The position numbers and the translations under genes were made by a program. DNA of 64,000 bases from assembly GCF_048564905.1 (NCBI RefSeq), contig NC_132992.1, forward strand, positions 95,493,001 to 95,557,000, written 5' to 3'. The DNA is from Vicugna pacos. Lineage: Eukaryota; Chordata; Mammalia; Artiodactyla; Camelidae. Below, piece after piece: positions 46,001-55,700 of this stretch (position 1 is the stretch's first letter; the number at the start of each line of letters is the position of its first letter). Below the pieces are notes generated by a model. It was not told where the DNA came from. It did no database searches and saw only the letters and a list, made by a program, of their open reading frames with translations.

Positions 46001-47172
46001 GACTGTGGGCCCGGTCAGGAGTCCACTTCAGCGACCGGGGAACGGACAGGCCTGAGGGGCATGAGCCCCGGCAGGCGGCCCAGCACAGATGGCGCCCGGA
46101 TTGGGAGGGGCTGTGCTGTGAACGCGGATTGTGGACAAACGGCCCTGGCCCCCGGTGGGCAGCCAGGAACGGGGCTGGAGCTTCAGGAGAAGACCCGCTG
46201 GGGCCCAGGCGGGTCGGGGTGCGGAGGGGCAGCCACACTCTGGGGAACCCTGCGGGGCTGGAGGGACTGTTGCTAGCGGGTGGCCGTGCCAAGCTGTCGG
46301 GGGAGGCAGCGGGGCTGGAGCTGCTGTCTGGGCATCTCTGCTGCTGGGGGACTGCCCGTGGCGACAGTCAGGGCTGCACGCAAGATCCCTGACCCCGGTG
46401 GAGCCGGAGGCTTCCTGCCCACCCCCCACAGCCCGCCCCACTTTGCTGACTCTGGTCCCCACTGGGCATCTCCCTCTGCCTGGCTCCTTTGGTGGCCTGG
46501 GGCCTGGACCCCACCCTCCAGCTCAGGCTGCGCTGTGTGTCCTGTTCCCTGCCTGACCCAGTGTGTCCACCACTGTCTCACTGGTGCTGCGCTGGGCAGG
46601 GAGAGGCACTGGTCTGGGTCCTGCCCTCTAGCGGGGCAGCAAGGTGTCCTGGCAGGATGCCTCAGAGGGGAGGGTGAGCCCTGGGCCCCCACGAGAGCCC
46701 CTTCTCGGGCAGGTGCCTGTCCCTCTGCCCTCTGGATGGCTTGCAGTCAAGGTCGCTGTCAAACCCAGCCCTCACTCCCAGGTGCATCCGGCCTCCGAGG
46801 TGCTGCCTGTGCTCCTGGGTGGGTGGAGACCTTGGGGGCTGGGGAAGCTCGCATGCCCCTGGAGAGCGGCTTTCTGGAGTGACGGCCCTCATGCCTAGCC
46901 CAAGGGAGGCCCCCGGCTCTGTGCCCAGTGACAGGCACACCTTGTGGGGAATGGCTGGTTCTTGGGGCCTGGGGGGCATGGCACCACCTCCCTCCCTTCC
47001 GGGGCCAGCCCGGTGTGTGCACAGGGGGACAGGTCGGCAGGGTAGCTGTTGAGACACCTAGAGGCCCCAGGGCGGGGAAGCATGCCCTCCAGAGAAGGAC
47101 CGGCTGGGCTCGGCCATAGCCCTACCCTGCTGCCCCTCTGCCTCCAGCCCTGTGTCTGTGGGGCTGACTCAC
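43043..47172. other. IGHD CH3-to-M1 intron
   Basis: About 4.1 kb of GC-rich intron. A separate secreted-tail exon, as in human IGHD, was not found. Pieces around 43480-43560 and 44380-44460 resemble an ancient interspersed repeat that I cannot name. No gene recognised. Confidence 0.4.
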
Positions 47173-47509
47173 CGCCAGTGTCCAGGTTCCAGCTGGCACT
47201 GAGCGGAGTCCAGGAGGCCTCATGCCCGACCACACAGGTGTAGGCTGGCCTCCCAGTGGCCCTGGGTGGCCGGGACGCGCAGGCCGCTCCAGGTGCTGAA
47301 CACGGCATTCCCGCTGGGCTGGGCTGTGGGGCGCCTGGTGGCAAACTACGAAGGGTTCACTTCACACTGGCCCTCCAGCCAGGCAAGGAAGATGTCCATG
47401 GGCGGGAAGCCAGACACCTCACACAGGAGCCAGGAGCCTGCCTTGGCAGAGGTGAGCGGGTCAGCTGTGGTCAGGATGCGGACAGGGAGGTTTCTGGGGG
47501 CCAAGGCAG
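47173..47509 (-). pseudogene. IGHD: IGHD CH3 exon, broken
   Basis: Acceptor ctccctgcag, donor GGCG|GTGAGT. It encodes AALAPRNLPVRIL and AGSWLLCEVSGFPPMD, then FLAWLEGQCEVNPS, followed by a TAG at 47346-47348 at the place of the human Gly in EVNTSGF. Past the stop the same frame gives FATRRPTAQPSG and STWSGLRVPAT. The second half of the domain ([17 protein letters not shown]) is in a different frame, so a frameshift lies near 47235-47255. Both splice sites are sound. Two independent lesions point to a non-functional exon. Confidence 0.87.
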
Positions 47510-47680
47510 CTGCAGGGAGAAGCCCGGTCATGCTCAGGTGGCACTGGGAGCACTGGGAGAAGCTGGTGGCCGGAGGACAGTCATGGAAGGAGGTGGCCAG
47601 AGCAGCTGCTGGGCTGGTTGAGGTGTGGGGTGCCTGGGGCCCGTGGCCACCCTGTCTTCTGACCTGGGAGCTGGCCTCAC

Positions 47681-48001
47681 CAGGTTCTCTCTGTGCTGCC
47701 AAAATCACTGGGGCCTGCAGGCCAGGGCTGCTCAAGGTGCAGGTGACGGAGGCCCCTCTGCCCAAGAGGCCCTGGGCAGGGCCACGTGGCTGCTCTGGCT
47801 CCGGGAACCTTCGGCATGCTTGGCGTGCGCCTCCTTTGGGAGCCTGCTGTGAGGCTCCCTGGCCCCCTCCAAGGACAATGGTCTCCTGCAGGTTGTCCCC
47901 TAGCGCCAGGCAGGTGAAGGTGGCCTTGACCTGGAGCCAGAGGCCCTGCAGGGGAGGGTGCAGCAGGCAGAGGCTGGGCGGACGGGTGTGGTTCTGACAC
48001 T
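47681..48001 (-). pseudogene. IGHD: IGHD CH2 exon, damaged
   Basis: Reads ECQNHTRPPSLCLLHPPLQ, GLWLQVKATFTCLALGDNL, then loses homology; the core part (EGARE through SRSQSSHVALPRASWAEG) lies one frame over, and homology returns to the first frame at ASVTCTLSSPGLQ. This fits a two-base loss near the conserved Trp and a one-base loss before ASVTC, together minus three, so the exon stays open but with a scrambled centre that lacks the core Trp. The expected acceptor CAG before AG-TGT reads CGG, so splicing is doubtful. The donor CCTG|GTGAGG is normal. Confidence 0.78.
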
Positions 48002-48261
48002 CCGCAGGGGTGGGGTAAGATCAGAGGGGGTGCATGGGAGTCCCTGCCGGTGGGGGGAGGGGGTGGTCCTGGGGCTGGCCAGCGCCTCCTGGGTGTTTCT
48101 GGTCACTGCCCAACCCCAGGCCTGCCCTCTCCCCAGCTTCCAGAAGTGTGGTCCCAGGTGACCTCCCATCACTAGGCTGGGGTCTCACAGCCCAGGCCCT
48201 CTCTGGTGTCCCCTGAAAGTCCTCCACCCTTCTCCCCAGCTCGGTCCCCCAAGTGACTGAC

Positions 48262-48303
48262 CTCTGAGGACAGCCTCTTTTGGGCTTCCCAGCATCCAGG
48301 CTT
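48262..48303 (-). CDS. IGHD: Candidate IGHD hinge exon
   Basis: A 42-base stretch between cagccag and AGAG|GTCAGT encodes EAWMLGSPKEAVLRG when read in the usual phase. W-x-x-x-SPK-A resembles the human hinge start RWPESPKAQ. It lies between CH1 and CH2 as required. It could be chance; support is short similarity plus plausible splice sites. Confidence 0.4.
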
Positions 48304-50010
48304 CTGGCTGGGGGGGCTGGGGGCTGGTGGGGCTGGTGGCCGGCACTGTTGGGGAGGGGGTGACTAAGGGTGTCCTCTAGGCTCCTTAGAAGGTGGGGGC
48401 TATGGCCCCCCGGCCCCCGGCCCCCAGCCCCAGGGGTGGCAGCTTGGCTTCTGGTAGTCACTGCTCCCTGAGTGTGCCTCCTGGCTCTGGTGGGACCCTG
48501 ACTGCTCACTGCTCACGAGTATCTGTGCTAAGGGCCCAAGGACCTTCCTCTTGGGTTTAGGGCGAGAATGGACAGTATGTTATCAGGCCATAAATTTGTG
48601 ACAGACCGCCTGTCAGCCAGCTTTTTCTGTAAAGTGCCAGAGAGTAAATATTCCAGGCTTTAGAACTACGCAGGGTTTCTGACCCCTCCTCCTCCTCCTT
48701 GTCCACTCCTCTGAAACTGCAAAGGCCGGGCCCAGGCTCTAGAGAGCAGGCTTAGGCTGCATCTGGCCAGCGGGCAGTGTGACAGCTGGGCCACGTCTGG
48801 GTTGGGGGGCCCTCCTGGGGTGGGGTGTGCAGGCCTGTTCTGAGGGCTTGGCTCATGGGCTCAGCCCACCTTGGGCGTGCCCTAAGAAGGGTCCTTTTCC
48901 ACTGGAGGGCAGTCCAGCCCCAGAGCCGGAGGGCCCAATCTGTCTTCCTGGAGCTCCACCTGCTCCCTCCCAAAACTGCTGGGTGGCTGACTGGATGCAG
49001 ATGTCACAGTCAACTCTGACTGCCAGCACTCCGGGGAAGGGGTGCGTTTGGCACACACCCTGCTGCAGGTGAGCCACGGCATCTCTTTGGAGAGCTGGCG
49101 TCTCTTGACTCGCCCATGCTTTGTGTGCCTGAGCAGACCTCCCCGAGCCCAGGGCTGGAGTGTCCGGATGAGCACAGTGGGAGCAGATTCTGGCTGGGGG
49201 GGGGGTGAGCATCCTGGCCAATAAGCCCACAGAGACACCCGAGCAGGCCACGGCTTCTTTGAGCTTCAGTGCCCAGAAGGCCAGCGAGGGAGCTGCTACT
49301 CTCCGTCTGACTGCTCCCCTCTGTCAGCTGCTTCAGCCTCCAAGGCTCAGAGTGAGGACACGCTGCCCAGGGCGGCGACAGGGTGAAGTGTGACCCTAGG
49401 CCCCAGGCAGAGGGGCAGGAAGGCAGCTCACTCCTGGGGGTCCTGCCGTGGCCAGCTCCTGGGTCTGGCCGCCGTGGCTCCCCGGCCCTTTGGGTGGCAC
49501 CCTATATTTCCGTGAGGGTTGTAGGGCTCAGCGCCGCATCCCTGGCTGCCTGTGCAATGTGTCCCCATGTGAGTCTCCTCACAAGCTCACGACTCAGCTG
49601 ATCCACTGGGCCAGGTGGGTCCGGTGCTGGCCACGGGCCTCCCTCTCCACTGTGCTCCTCGCGGTGTGACTGGCAGGTCACCCATTCAGAGAGGCTGAGG
49701 ACCGCACAGGGCATGAGGCGGCATCTGCCAGTGCCCAGCCTCCTGGGCATAGTAGGCCCCCCTCAGGTCAGTGCCCCACTTTCCTGAAGACTCTTTGGAG
49801 AAGTCACAAAGGGCTACCTGAAGGAGGTAGCTGAGGGGTCGGCAGGCAGATGAGGGTGTGCTCGGATGGGGGTCGCTAACCTAGGTTCCTCATCGCGGTG
49901 CGGGCCTTGGGGCAGTCCTCTGATGGGGTCGATGTGAGGGCCGACACAGCGGTCATGGTCTGCTTAGGTGCTGAGATCAGAGGGGCAGTGAGCAGTTGAG
50001 GGTCAGAATG
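48304..50010. other. IGHD CH1-to-hinge intron, 3' part
   Basis: GC-rich non-coding DNA between the candidate hinge and the LTR fossil. No exon or mobile element recognised with confidence. Confidence 0.4.
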
Positions 50011-50690
50011 TGCTGTCCCCTGGGTGGGAGCGTTAGAGCAGGCAGACAGCTAGATGTGAGCAGAGAAGGGGGATGCAGACCAAACGGCAGGAACTGGGCG
50101 GAAAGGAGGGGCACAGGCCAAACGCAGGGAAGCACACATCACGTGGGCAGCATGGGTCTCTGGGCAGCAAAGGAAAAGCAGGAACCTCTGGGCTGATAAG
50201 GGATCATGCTTTTTGGGGTGACAAGTGGCCTGGAGAAGAACAAAGAAAGGTGAGAAAGGCAGGAATCTCCAGTGTCTGAATGTGACCTTTTGCTCACTAT
50301 GTCCTCATTTCAATAAAATCAGCCTTGCGATCAGAAGTAGCCATCAAGCACAGACGCTGTGACACTTCTGCTCCAGACTAAGTGGGGACAAAAATCCCTC
50401 CTCCCTTTGGGAAGGGGGAGTTGGGATGATGAGCAGGGAGTACGACCCCAAACCCTTCCCTCCCCAGTGAATATTCCGCCCATTCATTTTTACACCCCGC
50501 GTAGCTAACTTGCCAAAGGAACTCAGGGCAGCCGCTCCCCTGAGCCTGCCCGCTCTCCCCTTGAGAGCATACAATCCACCCTTTCACAAATCCTCACTTT
50601 ACTCTTTTAACCACTGTGTTTTGTCTCTGAACTCTTTCTGGGATGAGCCAAGGACCTAGAACAACGGTTGCATTTATGGACAACAAGAGG
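50011..50690 (+). mobile_element. Probable solo LTR fossil (ERV) in IGHD intron
   Basis: Starts near tgtcccctgggtgggagcg and ends near caacggttgcatttatgga. Internal landmarks are atttcaataaaatcagcc, tcagaagtagccatcaagc, ccaaacccttccctcccc, gaatattccgcccattc and actctttctgggatgagcc, an LTR-like layout with R/U5-like sequence. No internal genes, so it is a broken, solo copy. Family unresolved (class I- or II-like) and ends approximate. It finishes only about 60 bases from the edge of the mu-derived CH1 duplication. Confidence 0.5.
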
Positions 50691-50746
50691 GGCTGCAGGT
50701 AAATGGGAAGAGAGGGAATCTGTGGGGGGTAGGGGCGTGGCTTGGC

Positions 50747-51606
50747 CCCACCCCTGCCACCCAGCCTGGGAGGAGCCCGGCTCACCTGGGGGGGTCACAA
50801 CCACGTCCGAGTTCCCCTTGGAGTGCTGGACTTTGCAAATCAGCTCTGACCCCTGGAGGGCGCTCTGGGAGGGCAGGAGCACCTGGGAGGTGGCCACATA
50901 CTTGCCCTCCCGCAGGACGGACGGGAAGGTCTTGATGCTCTGGCTACTGACCGCGATGCCGTCCGGGTAGCTCCAGGAGAAGGTGATGGAGCCAGGCAGG
51001 AAGTCCCGGGCTAGGCAGCCCAAGGCCACTGGGCTCTCGTCGGACACGGGGCTCTCACAGGAGGCGAGGGGGAAGAGTGTCGGGGCAGACGAGCTCTCTG
51101 AGGACCCGCGAGGGAACAGAAGAGGAGGAGGGGGTGAGAGACGTCCTTGCACGCCCTGCCTTCCCTCCGAGGCCATGCAGCGGATGCCAGCACTCTCGGC
51201 CCCGCCAGCCCAGCCCTTCCGCCCCTGGCTCAGCCACACTGCAGTCGGGCCCTGGGTGCCTGGGCTTGGAGGAAAGGTGTGTGTGCCATCAGCGAGACTG
51301 ACGCGGACTCAGCTCGGCCTGTCCTCAGCATGCCCAGGTCACTGAGGTCAGCCCAGTGTCAGCCAGGACGGTGTAGCCTGGCCAGCTCAGCCCAGCTAGA
51401 CCCACCTGGTTCAGCCACGGTTAACCATCCCGAAGCAGCGCATCATATTGTTTAGGTCAAGTTGACTCAGCCAGCCCATTTCTACTGGATCCATCTCATT
51501 CACCACGGTTAACTCAGCCCAGCTCAGCACAGCTCAGCGCACTTCAACCCACTTCAACCAGCTCAGCTCAACCAGCTTAACCAGGTCAGGCCAGCTGAGC
51601 TCAGCT
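50747..51606. repeat. 860-bp duplicate of IGHM CH1 and S-mu 3' edge (copy in IGHD)
   Basis: Matches 62451-63310 at a constant offset of 11704 with no difference found in the parts I compared by eye. It spans the first 39 bases of the CH1-CH2 intron, all of CH1, the 5' intron and the start of the switch repeats. The sharp left edge in the intron marks the duplication or conversion boundary. Confidence 0.92.
50786..51097 (-). CDS. IGHD: IGHD CH1 exon (copy of IGHM CH1)
   Basis: The exon reads [65 protein letters not shown] and [21 protein letters not shown], with the light-chain cysteine (LASC) and core Cys-Trp-Cys intact, acceptor gtcctcag and donor CCAG|GTGAGC. The protein is the same as IGHM CH1. 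No CH2 of mu follows; downstream lie delta exons, so it is the delta CH1 of the artiodactyl type. Its perfect state contrasts with the broken CH2 and CH3, which fits recent copying or ongoing conversion from IGHM, not selection on IgD. Confidence 0.88.
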
Positions 51607-54600
51607 TAGCCCAGTTCAGCCCAGCTCAACCCAGCACAGCTCAGCCCAGCTCAGCTCAACCCAGCTCAGCCTGGCTCACCTCAACCCAGCTCACTGCAGT
51701 TCAGTTCAGCCCAGCTCAACCCAGCTCAGCCCGGCTCAGCCCAGTTCAGCCCAGTCCGGCTCATCCCAGCTCAGCTCAATCCAGCCCAACCCAGCACGGC
51801 TCAGCCAAGCTCAGCTCAGTTCAGCTCAACCAAGTTCAGCCCAGCTCGGCTCAGCCGAGCTAAGCCCAGCTCAACCCAGCTCAGCCTGGCTCACCTCAAC
51901 CCAGCTCAGCTCAACCCAGCTCACTGCAGTTCAGCCCAGCCCAGCTCACCCTGGCTCAGCCAACTCAGCCCAGTTCAACTCAACCCAGTTCAGCCCAGCT
52001 CAGCTCAGCTCAGCCCAGCTAAGCTCAGCTCAACCCAGTTCAGCCCAGCATGGCTCAGCCCTGCTCAGCCCAGCTCAACCCAGTTCAGCCCAGTTCAGCA
52101 CATCTCAGCCCAGCTCAGCTCAGCTCAACCCAGTTCAGACCAACTCAGCCCAACTCAGCTCAGCTCAGCTCAACCCAGTTCAGCCCAGCATGGCTCAGCC
52201 CTGCTCAGCCCAGCCCAGTTCAGCTCAGCTCAGCACAGCTCAGCTCAGCCCAGCCCAGCTCAGCCCAGCTCAGCCCAGCTCAACCCAGTTCAGCCCAGCT
52301 CAGCTCAGCTCAACCCAGCTCAGCTCAGCTCAGCTCAACCCAGTTCAGCCCAACTCAGCTCAGCTCAGCCCAGCTCAGCTCAGCTCAGCTCATCTCAGTT
52401 CAGCTTAGCCCAGCTCAGCCCAGCTTAGCCCAGCTCAGCTCAACACAGTTCAGCTCAGCTCAGCTCAACCCAGTTCAGCCCAGCTCATCCCAATTCAGTT
52501 CAGCTCAGCCCAGTTCAGCCCAGCTCAGCTCATTTCAGCTCAGCCCAGCTCAGCCCAGCTCAGCCCAGCTCAGACAAGCTCAGCCAAGCTCAGCCCAGCT
52601 AAGCTCAGTTCGGCCCAGTTCAGCCCAGTACATCCCAGTTCAGCCCAGCTCATCCCAGTTCAGCCCAGCATGGCTCAGCCCTGCTCAGCCCAGCCAAGTT
52701 CAGCCCAGCTCAGCCCAGCTCATCTCAGCTCAGCTCAGCTCAGCGTAGCTTAGCCCAGCTCAGCTCAGCCCAGCTAAGCTCAGCTCGGCCCAGTTCAGCC
52801 CAGTTCAGCCCAGCACGGCTCAGCCCTGCTCAGCCCAGCCAAGTTCAGCCCAGCTCAGCCGAGCTCAGCTCAGCCCAGCTCGGCTCAGTTCATCCCAGCA
52901 TAGCTCAGCCCTGCTCAGCCCAGCCCAGTTCAGCCCAGCTCAGCCCAGCTCAGCCCGGCTCAGCCCAGTTCAGCCCAGTCCGGCTCATCCCAGCTCAGCT
53001 CAATCCAGCCCAACCCAGCACGGCTCATTGCAGCCCAGCCCAGCTCGGCTCAGCCGAGCTAAGCCCAGCTCAGCCCAGCTCAGCTCAACCCAGTTCTACA
53101 ACACAGTTCAGCTCAGCTCAGCCCAGCTCCGCCAGCCCAGCTCAGCCCAGCTCAGACAAGCTCAGCCAAGCTCAGCCCAGCTAAGCTCAGCTCGGCCCAG
53201 TTCAGCCCAGTACATCCCAGTTCAGCCCAGCTCATCCCAGTTCAGCCCAGCATGGCTCAGCCCTGCTCAGCCCAGCCAAGTTCAGCCCAGCTCAGCCCAG
53301 CTCATCTCAGCTCAGCTCAGCTCAGCGTAGCTTAGCCCAGCTCAGCTCAGCCCAGCTAAGCTCAGCTCGGCCCAGTTCAGCCCAGCTCAACCCAGCACAG
53401 CTCAGCCAAGCTCAGCCTGGCTCAGCTCAACCCAGCTCAGCTCAACCCAGCTCAGGTCAACCCGGCTCATTCCAGTTCAGTTCAGCCCAGTTCAACCCAC
53501 CTCAGCCCAGCTCACCAAATCAGCCCTGCTTAGCCCAGTTCAGCCCAGCCTGGCTCAGCCCGGCTCAGCCCAGTTCAGTCCAGCTCAGCCCAGTTCAGCG
53601 CAGTAGAGCCCAGCTCAGCCCGGCTCAGCCCAGCTAAGCTCAGCTCGGACCAGTTCAGCCCAGTTCAGCCCAGCTCAGCTCAGCCCAGCTCAGCCCAGCT
53701 CAGCTCAGCTCAACCCAGCCGAGCTCAGCTCAGCCCAGCTCAGCCCAGCTCAGCCCAGTTCAGCCCAGCACAGCTCAGCCCTGCTCAGCTCAGCCCAGCT
53801 CAGCCCAACTCAGCTCAGCTCAGCCCAGCCCAGCTGAGCTCAGCCCAGCTCAGCTCAGCCCAGTTCAGCCCAGCTCATCCCAACTCTATTCAGCTGAGCC
53901 CAGCTCAGCTCAGCTCAGCTCAGCTCAGTTCAGCCCAGCCCAGCTCAGCTCAGCTCAGCCCAGCCCAGCTCAGCCCAGCTCAGCTCAGCCCAGCTCAGCC
54001 CAGCTCAGCTCAGCTCAACCCAGCCGAGCCCAGCTAAGCTCAGCTCGGCCCAGTTCAGCCCAGCTGAGCCAGCATGGCTCAGCCCTGCTCAGCCCAGCCC
54101 AGTTCAGCCCAGCTCAGCCCAGTTCAGCCCAGCACAGCTCAGCCCTGCTCAGCTCAGCCCAGCTCAGCCCAGCTCAGCTCAGCTTAACCCAGCTCAGCTC
54201 AGCTCAGCCCAGCTGAGCCCAGCTCAACCCAGTTCAGCCCAGCTAGCCCATCTCAGCTCAGCCCAGCTCAGCCCAGCTGAGCCCAGCTCAACTCAGCTCA
54301 GCCCAGCTTAGCCCAGCTCAGCTCAGCCCAGCTCACTGCAGTTCAGCCCAGCCCAGCTCACCCTGGCTCAGCCAACTCAGCCCAGTTCAACTCAACCCAG
54401 TTCAGCCCAGCTCAGCTCAGCTCAGCCCAGCTAAGCTCAGCTCAACCCAGTTCAGCCCAGCATGGCTCAGCCCTGCTCAGCCCAGCTCAACCCAGTTCAG
54501 CCCAGTTCAGCACATCTCAGCCCAGCTCAGCTCAGCTCAACCCAGTTCAGCCCAGCATGGCTCAGCCCTGCTCAGCCCAGCCCAGTTCACCTCAGCTCAG

Positions 54601-55700
54601 CCCAGCTCAGCTCAGCTCAGCTGAACCCAGCTCAGCTCAACCCAGCTCAGCTCAACCCAGCTCAGGTCAACCCGGCTCATTCCAGTTCAGTTCAGCCCAG
54701 TTCAACCCACCTCAGCCCAGCTCACCAAATCAGCCCTGCTTAGCCCAGTTCAGCCCAGCCTGGCTCAGCCCGGCTCAGCCCAGTTCAGTCCAGCTCAGCC
54801 CAGTTCAGCGCAGTAGAGCCCAGCTCAGCCCAGCTCAGCCCAGCTAAGCTCAGCTCGGACCAGTTCAGCCCAGTTCAGCCCAGCTCAGCCCAGCTCAGCT
54901 CAGCTCAACCCAGCCGAGCTCAGCTCAGCCCAGCTCAGCCCAGCTCAGCCCAGTTCAGCCCAGCACAGCTCAGCCCTGCTCAGCTCAGCCCAGCTCAGCC
55001 CAGCTCAGCTCAGCTTAACCCAGCTCAGCTCAGCTCAGCCCAGCTGAGCCCAGCTCAACCCAGTTCAGCCCAGCTAGCCCATCTCAGCTCAGCCCAGCTC
55101 AGCCCAGCTCAGCTCAGCTCAACCCAGCCGAGCTCAGCTCAGCCCAGCTCAGCCCAGCTCAGCCCAGTTCAGCCCAGCACAGCTCAGCCCTGCTCAGCTC
55201 AGCCCAGCTCAGCCCAGCTCAGCTCAGCTTAACCCAGCTCAGCTCAGCTCAGCCCAGCTGAGCCCAGCTCAACCCAGTTCAGCCCAGCTAGCCCATCTCA
55301 GCTCAGCCCAGCTCAGCCCAGCTGAGCCCAGCTCAACTCAGCTCAGCCCAGCTTAGCCCAGCTCAGCTCAGCCCAGCTCAGCCCAGCTCAGCCCAGCTCA
55401 GCTCAACCCAGTTCAGCCCAGCTTAGCCCAGCCCAGCTCAGCTCAACCCAGCTCAGCTCAGCTCAACCCAGCTCAGCCCAGCTCAGCCCAGCTCAGCTCA
55501 GCCCTGCTCAGCCCAGCTCAGCCCAGCTCAGATCAGCTCAGCCCAACTCAGCTCAGCTCAGCCCAGCTCAACCTGGCTCAGCCAGCTCAGCCTGGATCAG
55601 CCCGACTCAGCTCGGCTCAGTTTGGCTCAGCCTGGCTTAATCCAGCCCGGCTCAGGAAGCCCAGTTTAATCCAGTTTAGTTCATCTCAGCTCAGGCTCGG
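51500..55700 (-). repeat. S-delta: mu-like switch array upstream of IGHD CH1
   Basis: About 4.2 kb of pentamer-based repeats. The plus strand is built of agctc, agccc, aaccc and agttc (GAGCT, GGGCT, GGGTT, GAACT on the gene strand), the typical S-mu vocabulary, dense in AGCT. It directly precedes the delta CH1 and its gene-proximal end is the same as the S-mu end at 63.2k. Higher-order copies are visible: about 52565-52800 recurs near 53150-53380, 53450-53640 near 54660-54860, 51930-52080 near 54335-54490, and a block near 54150-54270 recurs near 54985 and 55190. Class switching to delta would be possible in principle. Confidence 0.88.

Larger units (their letters stand above)
42900..51097 (-). 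pseudogene. IGHD: IGHD with mu-derived CH1; CH2 and CH3 broken
   Basis: Gene-level entry. The order on the minus strand is CH1 50786-51097, candidate hinge 48262-48303, CH2 47681-48001, CH3 47173-47509 and M1 42900-43042. As in cattle, sheep and pig, CH1 is a duplicate of IGHM CH1 with its own switch-like array upstream. CH1 and M1 look intact. CH2 has a suspect acceptor and a central out-of-frame stretch; CH3 has an in-frame stop and a later frameshift. Normal IgD protein is therefore unlikely, although a CH1-hinge-membrane transcript skipping CH2 and CH3 would stay in frame if the usual Ig exon phase holds. I call it a pseudogene by inference, using the human sequence from memory. Confidence 0.8.

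Noticed and set aside
50747-51606. A second IGHM gene
   Set aside because: Only CH1 is present. The downstream exons are delta-like (CH2, CH3 and M1), so it is the IGHD CH1 acquired from IGHM.
52050-53330. Long open frames of the AQPSSAQLSS type (100-232 residues)
   Set aside because: They are translations of the pentamer switch repeats; any stop-free phase of such an array looks like this. No start context, domain or conservation.
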